Position numbers and translations under genes: made by a program. Shown one piece after another: positions 25,604-34,091 of a DNA stretch of 64,000 nt (its first letter is position 1; each line of letters opens with the position of its first letter). The DNA comes from Bacteroidales bacterium UBA5536 (GTDB lineage: Bacteria > Bacteroidota > Bacteroidia > Bacteroidales > F082), in assembly GCA_002426795.1 (NCBI GenBank), contig DINQ01000003.1, forward strand, positions 1 to 64,000, read 5' to 3'. The notes under the pieces are model-generated. The model saw nothing but the letters and a program-made list of their open reading frames with translations, ran no database searches and was not told the DNA's origin.

Positions 25604-26464
25604 TTAATCTGTGATGGGGTCTTCGTCTATGGGATCACAATCGCAGTTGAAGCTCTTGTTGTACATTTTCATGGCTTTCCAGCTCATCCCCATGCTGGAG
25701 AAACCTCCATCATGAAACAGGTTTTGCATGGTGACCTTTTTAGTAAGGTCTGAGAAAAGTGTGATGCAATAGCTGGCACACTCATCTGCGGTGGCATTCC
25801 CGAGAGGAGACATCCGGTCGGTGAAATCCATCAGGCTGTCAATTCCTTTCACTCCGCTACCGGCTGTGGTATAAGTAGGTGACTGCGAAATGGTGTTCAC
25901 GCGGATCTTCCGTTCACGCCCATAGATATAGCCAAAACTGCGTGCAACCGATTCGAGCAATGCCTTGGCATCGGCCATGTCGTTATATCCGTAGAGTGTG
26001 CGCTGTGCAGCAATGTATGACAATCCAACGACTGAACCCCATTCGTTGATGGCATCCAGTTTATAAGCTGTTTGTAACATTTTGTGAAAAGAAACGGCAG
26101 AGATATCAAGCGTTTTCATCAGGTAGTTATAGTCCAGATCGCTGTAGACACGCTTTTTGCGTACGTTGAGCGACATACCAATGGAGTGAAGGATGAAATC
26201 TACCTTGCCTCCCAAAATTTCCATGCTTTGCTCAATAACCCTGGTAAGGTCTTCAACAGAGGTGGCATCGGCAGGGATAACTGTGGCGTTGCATTTTTCG
26301 GCCAGTTCGTTAATCTCGCCAAAACGCAATGCTGTTGGCGTGTTACTCAGCGTAAACACAGCGCCTTCTTCATGCGCCAGTTCCGCAACTTTCCATGCAA
26401 TCGATTTGTTGTCGAGTGCTCCAAAGATGATTCCTTTTTTTCCTTTTAGGAGATTGTATGCCAT
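25604..26464 (-). CDS. fabI: Enoyl-[acyl-carrier-protein] reductase (NADH), FabI
   Basis: 286 residues. GIIFGALDNKSIAWKVAELA at the start is the FabI version of the NAD-binding loop, ILHSIGMSLNVRKKR lies near 92, and the catalytic Tyr-x6-Lys is in YNDMADAKALLE. Together these identify the short-chain-dehydrogenase enoyl reductase that finishes each fatty-acid elongation round. The C-terminal tail is acidic with two Cys (FNCDCDPIDEDPITD). A -7 box is placed 26 nt upstream of the ATG. It is downstream of recN in orientation terms but separated by 131 nt. Confidence 0.95.
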   Translation of the reverse strand: MAYNLLKGKKGIIFGALDNKSIAWKVAELAHEEGAVFTLSNTPTALRFGEINELAEKCNATVIPADATSVEDLTRVIEQSMEILGGKVDFILHSIGMSLNVRKKRVYSDLDYNYLMKTLDISAVSFHKMLQTAYKLDAINEWGSVVGLSYIAAQRTLYGYNDMADAKALLESVARSFGYIYGRERKIRVNTISQSPTYTTAGSGVKGIDSLMDFTDRMSPLGNATADECASYCITLFSDLTKKVTMQNLFHDGGFSSMGMSWKAMKMYNKSFNCDCDPIDEDPITD

Positions 26465-26490
26465 GATTTTCGTTTTACATTTTGAGGCGC

Positions 26491-26498
26491 CAAAGATA
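26491..26498 (-). promoter_or_regulatory. -7 promoter element for fabI
   Basis: On the minus strand this reads TATCTTTG, an exact TAnnTTTG match, 26 nt upstream of the fabI ATG. Confidence 0.55.
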
Positions 26499-26595
26499 CA
26501 AATATTTTCATTTTTGAATATTTTCAGAAAATACTGAAAGCCTGTATTTTAACGAGTTTGACCGAAACAAAAAAATGCCAGGAGCCAGTTAAAAC

Positions 26596-28260
26596 TCATT
26601 CCTTTTCCTGGCTCAGGAGGGCGCGGGCAGCCGAAAGGGCTTCGTCGGTGACTCTATCATTGCTGATCATTTTAGCAATTTCCTGCGTACGTTCTGCCTG
26701 ATTTAACAGTCGCATCGAGGATCGGGTGCGTTCGGCCTGTTCGTCCTTATAAACGAATAGATGTTGGGCAGCCCGGCTTGCGATTTGTGGCAGATGTGTG
26801 ATGCTGATAACTTGTACCTCTTCAGACATGGTTTGAAGAATTCGTCCAACTTTGGCGGCTACTTCACCCGACACCCCTGTATCGATTTCATCGAAAATGA
26901 CAGTAGGGATGTACCTGTGCGACGAAACGAGACTCTTAACTGCCAGCATCAGTCGCGATAATTCTCCTCCTGAAGCCACTTTGGCAATCTCGGCGACTGC
27001 TACTCCTTTATTGGCCGAAAACATGAATCTAACCGATGTGTTGCCTTTGGAATGAAATTGATCTGTGCGGAAGGCTTCAATTTCAAAACGACCGAAAGGC
27101 ATACCCAGTTGGGCCAGTATTTCGCTCACTTTTTGCTGAAATGGTTTAATGGCAGACAATCTGGATTGGTGCAGCTTATCAGCAGTGTCCGACAACAATG
27201 CTTTGCTCTCGGCAAGGCTTTCGTGGGCAGCGATCAGCTCGTCGTCAACGTTCTCCATCTCATTCAGCTGCGCCTTCAACGCTTTTTGCAGACTGATCAA
27301 TTTTTCATAATCATCCAAATGATGTTTAAACATCAGGTGGTTGATCAGGTCAACGCGTTCCTGCAGAGCTTGTAACTCATCCGGATCAAACTCGCTTTCA
27401 CTTTCGAGTTGACTGATTTCCTGTGCAATATCTTTCAGCTCGATGTGAAGGCTTTCGATGCGTTCGGCAAGCTCTTTTGCTTGTGGAAGATAGGGTCTGA
27501 TGCGGTTAACCAAAAGCTTCATATCGCGGCACATTGCCAATATATTCGCATCGCCCGATTGCAACAATTCCGTCGATTGAAACAAGGCCGATTTGATTTC
27601 TTCTGCGTGCGAAAGCGCGTTCAACCTGATGGATAAAGCTTCGTATTCGTTTTCCTGCAATTGGGCCTTTTCAAATTCTTCCAGTTGAAATGTCAGAAAA
27701 TCAAGTTCGCGACTGTTGGCTGCTGCTTGTTCTTCCAGTTGTTTAACTCGCCTTTTGGTCTTATTGAAGGCTTCAAATTGCTGTGAATAAGCAGCTAATA
27801 AAAGTGTGTGTCCTGCCAGGTCATCCAGCAGGCTAAGCTGAAACTGATTGTCGGTAAGGAGCAGCGAATCGTGCTGTGAGTGGATATCAACCAGTTGACT
27901 GCCTAGTTCTTTTATCTGTTGCAGGTTGACCGGAGTATCATTGATGAAAGCTCTGGACTTTCCTGCCGGACTGATCTCGCGACGCAGGAGACAGTGTTCT
28001 TCTTTTTCGAGTTCGTTCTGTTCAAAAAAGTCATTTATCTGATTCAGGTCGACCTGGAAGCTTGCTTCAACGATGCATTTTTTTTCCTGATCGAAAAGCA
28101 CGCTAACATCTGCTCTGTTGCCCAATACCAGGCCGAGCGCACCTAAAAGGATAGATTTTCCTGCTCCGGTTTCGCCGGTAATCACAGTAAAGCCCTCGGT
28201 AAAGTCGATTTCAAGTGAATCGATCAGTGCATAATTCGAGATGAAAAGCTTTTGGAGCAT
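26596..28260 (-). CDS. recN: DNA repair protein RecN
   Basis: 554 residues, normal for RecN, an SMC-like ATPase of double-strand-break repair. Walker A is ITGETGAGKSILLGALGL near residue 30. A long coiled coil fills about 155-380. The ABC signature ASGGELSRLMLAVKSL lies near 428 and Walker B VIFDEIDTGVSGEVAAK near 457. It follows the DUF4835 gene by 51 nt in the conserved bamD-rpoZ-coaBC-DUF4835-recN order. Confidence 0.97.
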   Translation of the reverse strand: MLQKLFISNYALIDSLEIDFTEGFTVITGETGAGKSILLGALGLVLGNRADVSVLFDQEKKCIVEASFQVDLNQINDFFEQNELEKEEHCLLRREISPAGKSRAFINDTPVNLQQIKELGSQLVDIHSQHDSLLLTDNQFQLSLLDDLAGHTLLLAAYSQQFEAFNKTKRRVKQLEEQAAANSRELDFLTFQLEEFEKAQLQENEYEALSIRLNALSHAEEIKSALFQSTELLQSGDANILAMCRDMKLLVNRIRPYLPQAKELAERIESLHIELKDIAQEISQLESESEFDPDELQALQERVDLINHLMFKHHLDDYEKLISLQKALKAQLNEMENVDDELIAAHESLAESKALLSDTADKLHQSRLSAIKPFQQKVSEILAQLGMPFGRFEIEAFRTDQFHSKGNTSVRFMFSANKGVAVAEIAKVASGGELSRLMLAVKSLVSSHRYIPTVIFDEIDTGVSGEVAAKVGRILQTMSEEVQVISITHLPQIASRAAQHLFVYKDEQAERTRSSMRLLNQAERTQEIAKMISNDRVTDEALSAARALLSQEKE

Positions 28261-28279
28261 GTACGAATCTGATTTGCTA

Positions 28280-28287
28280 CAAAATTA
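28280..28287 (-). promoter_or_regulatory. Possible -7 element for recN
   Basis: On the minus strand this reads TAATTTTG, matching TAnnTTTG, 19 nt upstream of the recN ATG. It could give recN its own transcript inside the larger operon. Confidence 0.4.
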
Positions 28288-28311
28288 ATCAATCTGCCGA
28301 CGCAGAAAAAT

Positions 28312-29223
28312 CTATTTTGGGGCCAGAATCTTTTCGTACTTGGAAGCGTTGGCAGGATCAATTTCTCGCATGGTATTTACCGCCTTGGTTTTTTCCTGCG
28401 GACTGCCTTGTGAATAGATATTGATGATTTCGTCGCGCTTGGCATCGAGAATCAGCTGCAGGAACAGCAAACCAGGCCGGTCGCGCCAAACCTGCTCGAG
28501 ATAGCCAAGTGTGTTTCCAATCGCAGCGCGGCCCTCATCAGGTTTTTCTGACATGAGGTCGAGACCCATGCGGTGATATTCATATAAAAACTGACGCAAT
28601 GGTCTGTAGGCCGGATTACGCATATTTTCTACAATCCAATACCTGTTTTTGTTGCCATCGAAGGCTTTCCATCCTCTTTCAGGAGCATTTTGAGCTGCAT
28701 TGACAATGGCTTCAGCAGCCTGGTAAAAGGGATCTCCGCCATAGAGTGAGAAGCTGTCGAAATCGAGACCCAGGAACATATAGGCGTAGAAAGCTATGGT
28801 TGAAGTTAAGCTGGAAGAATAGGTGTTCTCGATAAAATCGAGTGGCTGTGATTCGATATAACGAAACTGAAAGTTTTCGTCAACATAATTCAGTAAGATG
28901 GTGTTGTAGGAGGATTTGTAAACCGGCCTGCGCAAAACAACGTTTAGAGTTCCTTTGAACTCATCCGACGAAACCCGTTCTTTGAGCGTAAGCAGGATGG
29001 AGCACTCAATTCTTTCTGGATTTTTAATGTTGACATTCGACCATTTGCGGTTGTTCATGAAATCGTAAAGCGATTGTTGCAAGGCTTCAAAAACGCGCCG
29101 GTCGGTTCCTTCAATGGTAGGGGCTGTAACACGGATATCACACAAAAACTCCTGCGCTGACAACATGCCGGATTTGAGCAGTATACCCGAGAAAAGAAAA
29201 AGGATCAGTATGGCTTTTTTCAT
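28312..29223 (-). CDS. DUF4835 family exported protein
   Basis: 303 residues with a signal peptide ending near GMLSAQ (about residue 24), then EFLCDIRVTAPTIEGTDRRV and LQQSLYDFMNNRKWSN, which match the Bacteroidota family DUF4835. The family has no established function. Its place between coaBC and recN is conserved across the phylum. Likely periplasmic or outer-membrane associated. Confidence 0.9.
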   Translation of the reverse strand: MKKAILILFLFSGILLKSGMLSAQEFLCDIRVTAPTIEGTDRRVFEALQQSLYDFMNNRKWSNVNIKNPERIECSILLTLKERVSSDEFKGTLNVVLRRPVYKSSYNTILLNYVDENFQFRYIESQPLDFIENTYSSSLTSTIAFYAYMFLGLDFDSFSLYGGDPFYQAAEAIVNAAQNAPERGWKAFDGNKNRYWIVENMRNPAYRPLRQFLYEYHRMGLDLMSEKPDEGRAAIGNTLGYLEQVWRDRPGLLFLQLILDAKRDEIINIYSQGSPQEKTKAVNTMREIDPANASKYEKILAPK

Positions 29224-29258
29224 GTCTTTCTACTTCTAAATGCCTCAAAGTTTGTTCT

Positions 29259-30464
29259 TTACTCTTTGTTGCGCTGTTTAAAGATGGCATCCAGTAAATC
29301 GCCTGCTACTTCTTTTTTAGGTTTTAAACCAAAGTCAAACTGTTCACCATTTTTCGACAAGATGGTGATTTGGTTGGTCTGATGTTTAAAACCGGCGCCC
29401 TGGTTGGCCAACGAGTTAAGAACGATCAGATCAAGGTTTTTCGTATGTAGCTTCTCACTGGCGTTTTGCAGTTCATTGTTGGTTTCGAGGGCAAAACCAA
29501 CCAAAAACTGGTGTTTTTGTTTTTGCTGACCCATCTCCTTTAGAATATCTCGTGTTTTAATGAGCTGCAGATCAAACTCTTCAGTGTTTTTTTTAATTTT
29601 CACTTCTGCAGGTAAGGCTGGTGTATAGTCGGCCACGGCAGCGCTCATAACCGTAATATCCATTTGCGGAAAAAAAGCCATGGCAGCATCATACATCTCT
29701 GCTGCTGTGGTAACCGGGATGACTTCAATGGCAGCTTCATCCACCCTGATATCTGATGGACCTAAAACAAGTTTTACTTTGGCACCCTGTCGGGCAAAGG
29801 CACGCGCAATTTCAATGCCCATGCGCCCTGAACTGTGATTGCCGATAAACCGAACCGGATCAATCGGTTCGTGGGTTGGACCCGCCGTTACAAGTACATT
29901 TGTTCCTCTAAAACGATGTTGGTTGGCAAAATGAGCCATGATGATTTCCAGAATCTGCTCGGGCTCTTCCATTCTGCCTTCACCGCAAAGTCCACTGGCC
30001 AGCTCGCCGCTTGTAGGCGCAATCAGATGATGGCCACGCTGTTGCAGCTGGGTAATGTTTTGTTGGGTAGAGGAGTGCCTGTACATATCGAGATCCATGG
30101 CAGGTGCAAAGAAAACGGGACAACGCGCAGACAGATACACTGTCATCAGATAATTATCTGCCTGACCTGTACACATTTTCGATAAGGTGTTGGCCGTAGC
30201 AGGGGCCACCAAAAACAGATCGGCCCACATACCTAGCTCTACATGGCTGTTCCATGCTCCTGTATGCGTGTCGAATGCATTGCTCAGCACGGGTTTATTG
30301 CTGAGCGTTGACAAAGTAAGGGGTGTAACAAAATCTTTTGCCGAAGGCGTCATGATCAACTGAACATCTGCTCCCTGTTTTTTCAACAAGCGAACAAGCA
30401 TTGGGATTTTATATGCCGCAATGCTTCCGGTAACTCCGATCAGTATCTTTTTACCTTCGAGCAT
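29259..30464 (-). CDS. coaBC: Phosphopantothenoylcysteine synthetase/decarboxylase
   Basis: 401 residues, a bifunctional coenzyme A enzyme. The N-terminal CoaC flavoprotein half (about 1-180) has ILIGVTGSIAAYKIPMLVRL, the His of WNSHVELGMWADLFLVAPAT, PATANTLSKM (PASANT-type motif) and FFAPAMDLDMY. The C-terminal CoaB half starts near 188 with VLVTAGPTHEPIDPVRFIGN and continues HSSGRMG. It joins cysteine to 4'-phosphopantothenate and decarboxylates the product. 9 nt separate it from rpoZ. Confidence 0.96.
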   Translation of the reverse strand: MLEGKKILIGVTGSIAAYKIPMLVRLLKKQGADVQLIMTPSAKDFVTPLTLSTLSNKPVLSNAFDTHTGAWNSHVELGMWADLFLVAPATANTLSKMCTGQADNYLMTVYLSARCPVFFAPAMDLDMYRHSSTQQNITQLQQRGHHLIAPTSGELASGLCGEGRMEEPEQILEIIMAHFANQHRFRGTNVLVTAGPTHEPIDPVRFIGNHSSGRMGIEIARAFARQGAKVKLVLGPSDIRVDEAAIEVIPVTTAAEMYDAAMAFFPQMDITVMSAAVADYTPALPAEVKIKKNTEEFDLQLIKTRDILKEMGQQKQKHQFLVGFALETNNELQNASEKLHTKNLDLIVLNSLANQGAGFKHQTNQITILSKNGEQFDFGLKPKKEVAGDLLDAIFKQRNKE

Positions 30465-30473
30465 ACCAACAAG

Positions 30474-30806
30474 TTAAAAATCTGAATTTTCCTTGTGTGG
30501 GTTGCGGAAGTAAATTTGATCGTTCAGAAACTCGTGTACAGCAATCAAAGTGGGTTTTGGCAGGCGCTCGTAGAACTTTGCAATTTCAATCTGCTCCCTG
30601 TTTTCAAACACTTCTTCCAGGTTGTCGGAAGCGGTAGAGAATTCGGCGATTTTCTTGTTCAGCTCTTCTTTGAGTTCAGATGAAATCTGATTTGCTCTTT
30701 TTGCAAGGATGGCTGTAGTTTCGTAAATGTTTCCGGTACCTTCGTAAAACATATCTTTCTGCCGTGTAACAGCAGTTGTTTCTGTTTTGATTTTTTTAAA
30801 GTCCAT
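30474..30806 (-). CDS. rpoZ: RNA polymerase omega subunit (Bacteroidota type)
   Basis: 110 residues. TGNIYETTAILAKRANQISS near residue 25 is the omega-family core (compare the usual ANRRAxQI region), followed by the KEELNKKIAEF helix. It is longer and more divergent than the proteobacterial protein, as is usual in this phylum. Omega helps assemble RNA polymerase around beta-prime. It sits 6 nt after bamD and 9 nt before coaBC. Confidence 0.85.
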   Translation of the reverse strand: MDFKKIKTETTAVTRQKDMFYEGTGNIYETTAILAKRANQISSELKEELNKKIAEFSTASDNLEEVFENREQIEIAKFYERLPKPTLIAVHEFLNDQIYFRNPHKENSDF

Positions 30807-30812
30807 AATGTG

Positions 30813-31613
30813 TTATTGATAAATTTCTAATCTTTCGCGGGCCTTGTCGTTGATTCCTTTCAGGTCGGTAATATAGACGCTTTCGGGAAACAGATACAGC
30901 AGGTTGTTGTAGGCATCAACAGCTGCTTCGTAGCGTTCACGTTTCTTTTGAGGGATGCTGTTTTCGGCAAATTCGAAGTAGGACATCACCATATATTGCA
31001 AAACCTCTTCATGCCTCTCAGTGTCAGGGTAATGCTTTAGCAGGTTCTCAAACGAAGTGATGGCCGCCATATAATCTCCCATCCTGTAATACATCACGCA
31101 GATATTGTAGTCTTTGAGCTCAAGTTTTTTGCGTAAGTTGTCAATCAGTTCATTGGCTTCGGCCACACGGCTGCTTTTGGGATAAGTATCGATGAAAAGC
31201 TGCAATTCAGTAATCGCAGAATACGTATTACTTTGGTCAAGGCTATAACGCGGTGAATCAAGATAGTAACAATAAGCATTCATAAAAAGACACTCTTCAG
31301 CGCGGGACGATAGTGGGTAAGTTTGCGCATAGCGTTTGAAGTAATAAGTGGCTACGGTATAGTCTTCCAGGTTGTAATAGCAATAGGCTGTATAATAGCT
31401 GATGTCTTCGCCTTTGGTGGTGCCACGATAGGCAGCCTGAAGCAGGTCGAACAATTCAAGCGCACGGTTGTAATCCTTACGCTCGTAGTAGTCCATCGCT
31501 ATTTCATATTTTTTTTCGTTGTCGGTGCTTTTCAATATCTTTTGATATTTGCTACACGACACGAGCATGAAAATGCTGATGATTCCAATGAATAATACCG
31601 GTCTTTTTAGCAT
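30813..31613 (-). CDS. bamD: Outer membrane assembly lipoprotein BamD
   Basis: 266 residues. MLKRPVLFIGIISIFMLVSC is a lipoprotein signal with lipobox LVSC, followed by SKYQKILKSTDNEKKYEIAM and several TPR-like repeats (YYERKDYNRALELFDLLQAA, YYNLEDYTVATYYFKRYAQT, YPLSSRAEECLFMNAYCYY). BamD joins BamA to insert beta-barrel proteins into the outer membrane. ATG at 31613 is preferred to one at 31631, which would add six residues and lie upstream of the promoter box. First gene of the conserved leftward block. Confidence 0.94.
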   Translation of the reverse strand: MLKRPVLFIGIISIFMLVSCSKYQKILKSTDNEKKYEIAMDYYERKDYNRALELFDLLQAAYRGTTKGEDISYYTAYCYYNLEDYTVATYYFKRYAQTYPLSSRAEECLFMNAYCYYLDSPRYSLDQSNTYSAITELQLFIDTYPKSSRVAEANELIDNLRKKLELKDYNICVMYYRMGDYMAAITSFENLLKHYPDTERHEEVLQYMVMSYFEFAENSIPQKKRERYEAAVDAYNNLLYLFPESVYITDLKGINDKARERLEIYQ

Positions 31614-31618
31614 GGGCG

Positions 31619-31626
31619 CAAAATTA
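31619..31626 (-). promoter_or_regulatory. -7 promoter element for bamD, very close to the start codon
   Basis: On the minus strand this reads TAATTTTG, an exact TAnnTTTG match, ending only 5 nt before the bamD ATG at 31613. Transcription would start at or next to the start codon, so the mRNA may be nearly leaderless. Confidence 0.5.
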
Positions 31627-31863
31627 CACATTTTTAGCTTCGGTTGTAAACGTTAAGCCGCTGTTTTTATTTTATTAACAGGCAAATCATGTAAGACTAA
31701 GCATCAAAGCATTCCAAAATTAAGTTTGCGCCTCTATATTGTGATTTCAAAAGTGATTATCATTCACCAAATCAATGATATATATTTGTCGTTTCTGTTG
31801 ATAATCCTGTGATAAATGCTGAGAATCTATGCTGACGAAAATAGCTTGAATAGACATTTTTTG

Positions 31864-31871
31864 TACCTTTG
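31864..31871 (+). promoter_or_regulatory. -7 promoter element for serine palmitoyltransferase
   Basis: TACCTTTG matches TAnnTTTG, 24 nt before the GTG start at 31896. It rules out the in-frame TTG at 31869 as a start. Confidence 0.55.
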
Positions 31872-31895
31872 CGCACTCATAAAAACCTTATTAAC

Positions 31896-33143
31896 GTGGA
31901 TATTTTCAATAAATGCACAGTAAATCTCGGTCCACTTGGCCAGTACGCCGACCAGACTGAGGGATATTTCATGTTTCCAAAGCTTGAAGGTGACATCAGC
32001 AACAAAATGATTTTCAAGGGTAAAGAGCGCCTGATCTGGAGTTTGAATAACTACCTGGGTCTTGCCAATCATCCTGAAGTTCGTAAAGCTGATGCCGAAG
32101 CAGCCGCAGCTTATGGAATGGCTTACCCAATGGGCGCCAGAATGATGTCGGGACAGTCTAACTATCACGAGCAACTTGAACGCGAACTTGCAGCCTTTGT
32201 GGGTCGTGAGTCAGCTTATTTGCTTAACTATGGATACCAGGGCATGGTGTCGGTAATTGACTCTATTGTTGACCGTAAAGACGTTATTGTTTATGATTCT
32301 GAAGCACATGCGTGCATCCTTGATGGAATGCGGCTGCATTTTGGAAAACGATTCGTATATCCGCACAACAACATCGAAAACCTGGAAATCCAGCTGCGCC
32401 GGGCAACCAAAATGACTGAACAAACTGGAGGCGGTATTCTAGTCATCACAGAAGGTGTCTACGGCATGTCGGGCGACCTGGGTAAACTCAAAGATATCGT
32501 GGCGCTTAAGTCGAAATTTAACTTCCGGTTATTGGTAGACGATGCACACGGATTTGGCACCATGGGTCCAAACGGAGCCGGCACCGACGAGCATTTTGGT
32601 GTTCAAAAGGATGTCGATTTGTATTTTGGAACATTTGCCAAGTCGATGGCTGGAATTGGTGGTTTTATCGCCGGTGAGCACAAAGTGATCAAATACCTGA
32701 TGTACAATATGCGTTCGCAGATTTTTGCCAAATCACTACCCATGCCAATGGTACTCGGAGCACTGAAGAGGCTTGATATGTTGCGCTCGCAGCCAGAGCA
32801 CCGCCAAAAACTGTGGACCATCGTCAATGCCTTGCAAAATGGCTTGAAAGAGGCCGGTCTTGATATTGGAAACACTGAAAGCCCAGTTACGCCTGTTATG
32901 TTGTATGGTGGAGTGGGTGAAGCTACCCAAATCACCTTTGATTTGCGTGAAAATTACAATATCTTCTGCAGTATCGTTAGCTATCCCGTTGTTCCTAAGG
33001 GAGTTATTCTGCTGCGTTTGATACCTACAGCGGTTCACACGCTTGACGATGTTGCATACACCATCAAAGCTTTCAAGGAAGTAAAGGATAAACTGGAACA
33101 AAAAGCTTATTCAACCGACATGGCTTCCATAGCGGGACTTTAA
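31896..33143 (+). CDS. spt: Serine palmitoyltransferase (alpha-oxoamine synthase)
   Basis: 415 residues. The family joins an amino acid to an acyl-CoA with loss of CO2. FNKCTVNLGPLGQYADQTEG, then YFMFPKLEG, matches the Bacteroidota serine palmitoyltransferase N-terminus. WSLNNYLGLANHPEVRKADA near residue 50, LVDDAHGFGTMGPNGAGTDE near 215 and FGTFAKSMAGIGGFIAGEHK near 245 carry the PLP contacts, including the Lys. The product, 3-ketosphinganine, starts sphingolipid synthesis. Start is GTG at 31896: the upstream TTG lies in the promoter. Close relatives such as KBL or BioF are possible but have different N-termini. Confidence 0.9.
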   Translation: MDIFNKCTVNLGPLGQYADQTEGYFMFPKLEGDISNKMIFKGKERLIWSLNNYLGLANHPEVRKADAEAAAAYGMAYPMGARMMSGQSNYHEQLERELAAFVGRESAYLLNYGYQGMVSVIDSIVDRKDVIVYDSEAHACILDGMRLHFGKRFVYPHNNIENLEIQLRRATKMTEQTGGGILVITEGVYGMSGDLGKLKDIVALKSKFNFRLLVDDAHGFGTMGPNGAGTDEHFGVQKDVDLYFGTFAKSMAGIGGFIAGEHKVIKYLMYNMRSQIFAKSLPMPMVLGALKRLDMLRSQPEHRQKLWTIVNALQNGLKEAGLDIGNTESPVTPVMLYGGVGEATQITFDLRENYNIFCSIVSYPVVPKGVILLRLIPTAVHTLDDVAYTIKAFKEVKDKLEQKAYSTDMASIAGL

Positions 33144-33155
33144 CCTTTAACAATG

Positions 33156-33191
33156 ATGAGCCATTTCATGTATGAAATGGCTCATTTTTTT
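33156..33191 (+). terminator. Intrinsic terminator after spt, abutting the next start codon
   Basis: ATGAGCCATTTCAT (33156-33169) pairs perfectly with the 14 bases 33172-33185, and the T-run goes on to 33191. The next gene's ATG is at 33194, three bases later. Confidence 0.88.
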
Positions 33192-33193
33192 CT

Positions 33194-34021
33194 ATGAACC
33201 AACTGCTAACCCGAAAAAACTTCTGGATTATTGCCACCAACTCAACGGCATCCTTTGTGTTGGCCTATTTGTTCATTTTTTACCTGAACCAATTTACCTT
33301 ATTGCTTTCTGCTGGCATGTATGATTATCCCATTTCAATTGATTATGGGAGTTATTTCTTTCATGTGGAGCCCTATCAGTGGACGCATGATGCTGTTATA
33401 ACCATTTTTAGCGCAGGTTATATCTTTACGTTGATTGTTGGCCTGATTGCCTTGCTTGCCTTTTATCAACTGGTAGCCGATCCTATTCCGGTGAAAATTT
33501 TCTTCTTTTGGCTGGCCATGCATGCTTCCACCTATTTTTTTGGTGGCCTGATGCTCGGAAATTTACTGACAGAAGGAATTGGCCATGTTTTCAACTGGAT
33601 GTACCTGACGGATACAGCAAAGATGGTGGTTTCGCTGATTGGCTTTTTCGGTTTGCTGATGATGGCGCTCTTTGCCCCGCGTTTGATGGCCATTTCGGCT
33701 GATTCATATTTCGAGAAATTCAATGAGCGCATGGCGCCTTTCTTTATTATGGCCCAGGTCATCGTTCCCTATCTTATTGGTTCGGTTTTGGTTTATATTT
33801 ACTTTATTCCCAAGGGTTTATTTCATGAAAAATATGGGTGGATCATTCTTGGCGTGATGATGGTTCTCTTCTTTGTGCGCGCCACCCAGCTTGAAAACCT
33901 GACATTTGAAGAAGATGATACAAGAAGCATCAGGCTGATGCGTGGTCTTGTTATCACGGCTGCTGTTTTATATGTTGCCTCTCGCCTCGTTATGCAACAC
34001 GGCATTTATGTGTCTTGGTAG
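33194..34021 (+). CDS. Polytopic membrane protein of unknown function
   Basis: 275 residues with about seven hydrophobic segments (near 12-35, 72-95, 100-122, 140-162, 185-205, 215-232, 250-268). Notable conserved-looking stretches are QWTHDAVITIFSAGYIFTLI, WLAMHASTYFFGGLMLGNLL and TEGIGHVFNWMYL, with His and Glu residues in or near the membrane. This could hint at a membrane metalloprotein, but no known motif is complete. Its start codon directly follows a terminator hairpin. I do not recognise the family. Confidence 0.8.
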   Translation: MNQLLTRKNFWIIATNSTASFVLAYLFIFYLNQFTLLLSAGMYDYPISIDYGSYFFHVEPYQWTHDAVITIFSAGYIFTLIVGLIALLAFYQLVADPIPVKIFFFWLAMHASTYFFGGLMLGNLLTEGIGHVFNWMYLTDTAKMVVSLIGFFGLLMMALFAPRLMAISADSYFEKFNERMAPFFIMAQVIVPYLIGSVLVYIYFIPKGLFHEKYGWIILGVMMVLFFVRATQLENLTFEEDDTRSIRLMRGLVITAAVLYVASRLVMQHGIYVSW

Positions 34022-34039
34022 CTTCAGTTTTTTCAAAAA

Positions 34040-34071
34040 AAAATGTTCCCAACAAATGCCGGGAACATTTT
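34040..34071. terminator. Bidirectional terminator between convergent genes
   Basis: AAAATGTTCCC (34040-34050) pairs with GGGAACATTTT (34061-34071) around a 10-base loop, between the membrane-protein gene (stop 34021) and the carboxypeptidase gene (stop 34092). A-run on the left and T-run on the right suit both directions. Confidence 0.82.
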
Positions 34072-34091
34072 CAAATCTATTTTGACAACTT

